Origin: a virus
Virus record (IMG/VR): IMGVR_UViG_3300049489_000779
Coordinates: 1 to 23,829 of that record
Direction: 5' to 3' (one strand)
Length of the DNA: 23,829 bases
Made by a program: the position numbers and the translations under genes. Positions 23,098 to 23,829 of the stretch are shown here, in pieces. A model generated the notes under the pieces. It was not told the origin of the DNA, made no database searches, and saw only the letters and a program-made list of their open reading frames with translations. Positions within the stretch are counted from its first letter, which is position 1; the number at the start of each line of letters is the position of its first letter.

Positions 23098-23518
23098 TCT
23101 CCACCAAAACCACGACAGTTACGGGACACATTATGAATTTCTGTTCGGAAACAGTATAGACTTTACGAGACCACTCGCTATTACAATACTCACCAGACAC
23201 GTATACAAAAGAACCCGCTTGAATTTCTTTGCCATTTCCATAAATTACCTTCAGCCGAGTCAACTCAGACTTTTGGATTACCGAAAGTAATCCTCCCTTT
23301 ACGGTAGTTTGGATGGTAGACGTTGGAAATGGCTCTACCGCAACGGCATTATTTAACGCAATGACCTTCTCTTTCGTCGAGTGAACCATTACCCCATACG
23401 ATGGGTCCAAAGGGGTGTTCTGAAAATACCGAGGATAACGTTCAATTTCAAATGGGTAATCGACGGTGCAATTGCTCACATCGAGCGGAGGATTGGAGTT
23501 TGGATCTAGCTTATTCAT
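23090..23518 (-). CDS. GroES-like co-chaperonin (putative)
   Basis: This is a 142-residue protein. Residues 50-141 follow the GroES pattern: an opening strand (VIALNNAVAVEPF), a flexible loop (TSTIQTTVKGGLL), then KVIYGNGKEIQAGSFVYVSG, equivalent to the GroES strand leading to VKVGDKVLF, then WSRKVYTVSEQKFIMCP and a closing VVVLVENG like the DILAVLE end. An N-terminal extension of about 50 residues is not part of GroES. If correct it could cap host GroEL to fold phage proteins, as gp31 does in T4. Similarity is by pattern, not by strong identity, so confidence is moderate. It starts in an 8-base ATGAATAA overlap and ends in an 8-base overlap with the phosphoesterase gene. An alternative is a small beta-barrel virion protein. 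Confidence 0.5.
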   Translation of the reverse strand: MNKLDPNSNPPLDVSNCTVDYPFEIERYPRYFQNTPLDPSYGVMVHSTKEKVIALNNAVAVEPFPTSTIQTTVKGGLLSVIQKSELTRLKVIYGNGKEIQAGSFVYVSGEYCNSEWSRKVYTVSEQKFIMCPVTVVVLVENG

Positions 23519-23828
23519 AATAGATTCCTTTTAGTGCTAAAAATTTCTGTTCAAAAACGCTCAAATTTGTTACAGTTTTATGAAGCTGGGCTCTAGATGA
23601 GTTGTTCTCGATAATGACATCGGGCCGTTGATCTTCTGGGGCTGCGTACACGAATGGATCTTCATCGTTAAAAGTTTTAGCCGATACGAACGATGTGGGT
23701 TTTGGGGCAAACATAGAAACATGGGTTGACGCAAGGATTAGATTTTTGATTTCGGCTGGATTTGTAATGGCAGCCTTCTCTGTAGAATTGACGCTTTCGG
23801 CTATTGTAACATAGTCCTCTTTATCAAC
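23511..23828 (-). CDS. Hypothetical protein, C-terminal part (5' partial)
   Basis: The frame is open from the window edge to a TAA at 23511-23513, giving the last 105 residues. A shorter internal start at 23714 is not needed: the upstream codons (VDKEDYVTIAESVNSTEKAA and onward) remain open and look like coding sequence, so the true start lies beyond the window. The visible sequence is mixed alpha/beta with acidic patches (FNDEDPFVYAAPEDQRPDVI) and a helical end (SVFEQKFLALKGIYYE). No family recognised. It overlaps the GroES-like gene by 8 bases, as elsewhere in this operon. Confidence 0.7.
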   Translation of the reverse strand, partial: VDKEDYVTIAESVNSTEKAAITNPAEIKNLILASTHVSMFAPKPTSFVSAKTFNDEDPFVYAAPEDQRPDVIIENNSSRAQLHKTVTNLSVFEQKFLALKGIYYE

Positions 23829-23829
23829 C

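Noticed and set aside
1-23829. tRNA genes, integrase, attachment sites, CRISPR arrays
   Set aside because: None recognised by eye in either strand; gaps between genes are too short for most of them.

Overview
The window is part of a tailed double-stranded DNA phage (or prophage). It encodes both terminase-type packaging proteins, a portal protein, a DnaB-like helicase, a GH19 endolysin and a set of large tail, baseplate and fibre proteins. There is no integrase, rRNA or tRNA that I can see, and genes are packed almost end to end. The host is probably Gram-negative: the phage encodes a lipoprotein with a clear lipobox, and an inner-membrane-anchored periplasmic coiled-coil protein whose C-terminus looks like outer-membrane beta-strands. 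The lipoprotein carries three CDGxDNDCxG motifs (MopE-like metal-binding motif), which are frequent in Myxococcota, Bdellovibrionota and similar predatory or soil/aquatic Gram-negatives. That is only a weak pointer to the host.

Layout. Positions 1-10373 are a rightward (+) tail block: the end of one polyglycine-rich adhesin-like protein, a second complete one, a repeat-bearing appendage protein, a 1039-residue baseplate-like protein with an internal kelch propeller, a small tail-tube-like protein, a 1122-residue tail fibre and a GH19 endolysin. Positions 10342-23829 are one long leftward (-) block. In transcription order from the right it holds the end of an unknown gene, a GroES-like protein, an SbcD/Mre11-like phosphoesterase, an unknown 112-residue ORF, a putative small terminase, the large terminase, a beta-rich structural protein, the portal, a DnaB-like helicase, an envelope-spanning coiled-coil protein, four small proteins (one only 55 residues), a peptide deformylase, the MopE/VWA lipoprotein, a Dam-type adenine methylase, a chimeric remnant of DNA-modification genes and a last small ORF. 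The two blocks converge and their terminal genes overlap by 32 bases.

How the genes work together. The leftward block mixes packaging (TerS?/TerL/portal), replication (helicase), DNA protection (Dam and the Dcm remnant) and host-directed functions (deformylase, lipoprotein, GroES-like). Junctions are tightly coupled, with repeated 4-base GTGA/ATGA and 8-base ATGNNTAR overlaps, which point to polycistronic messages. The rightward block builds the tail tip and the receptor-binding apparatus, then lyses the cell. The major capsid protein is not in the window.

Most unusual points: (i) a 0.3-kb stretch where two reading frames both look like pieces of phage cytosine-methylase genes, with a G9 tract at the point where the frame would have to switch; (ii) a phage-encoded lipoprotein joining three MopE-type motifs to a VWA domain with an intact MIDAS; (iii) a kelch beta-propeller inside a baseplate-type protein. 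All family assignments are from reading motifs by eye; no database search was run.
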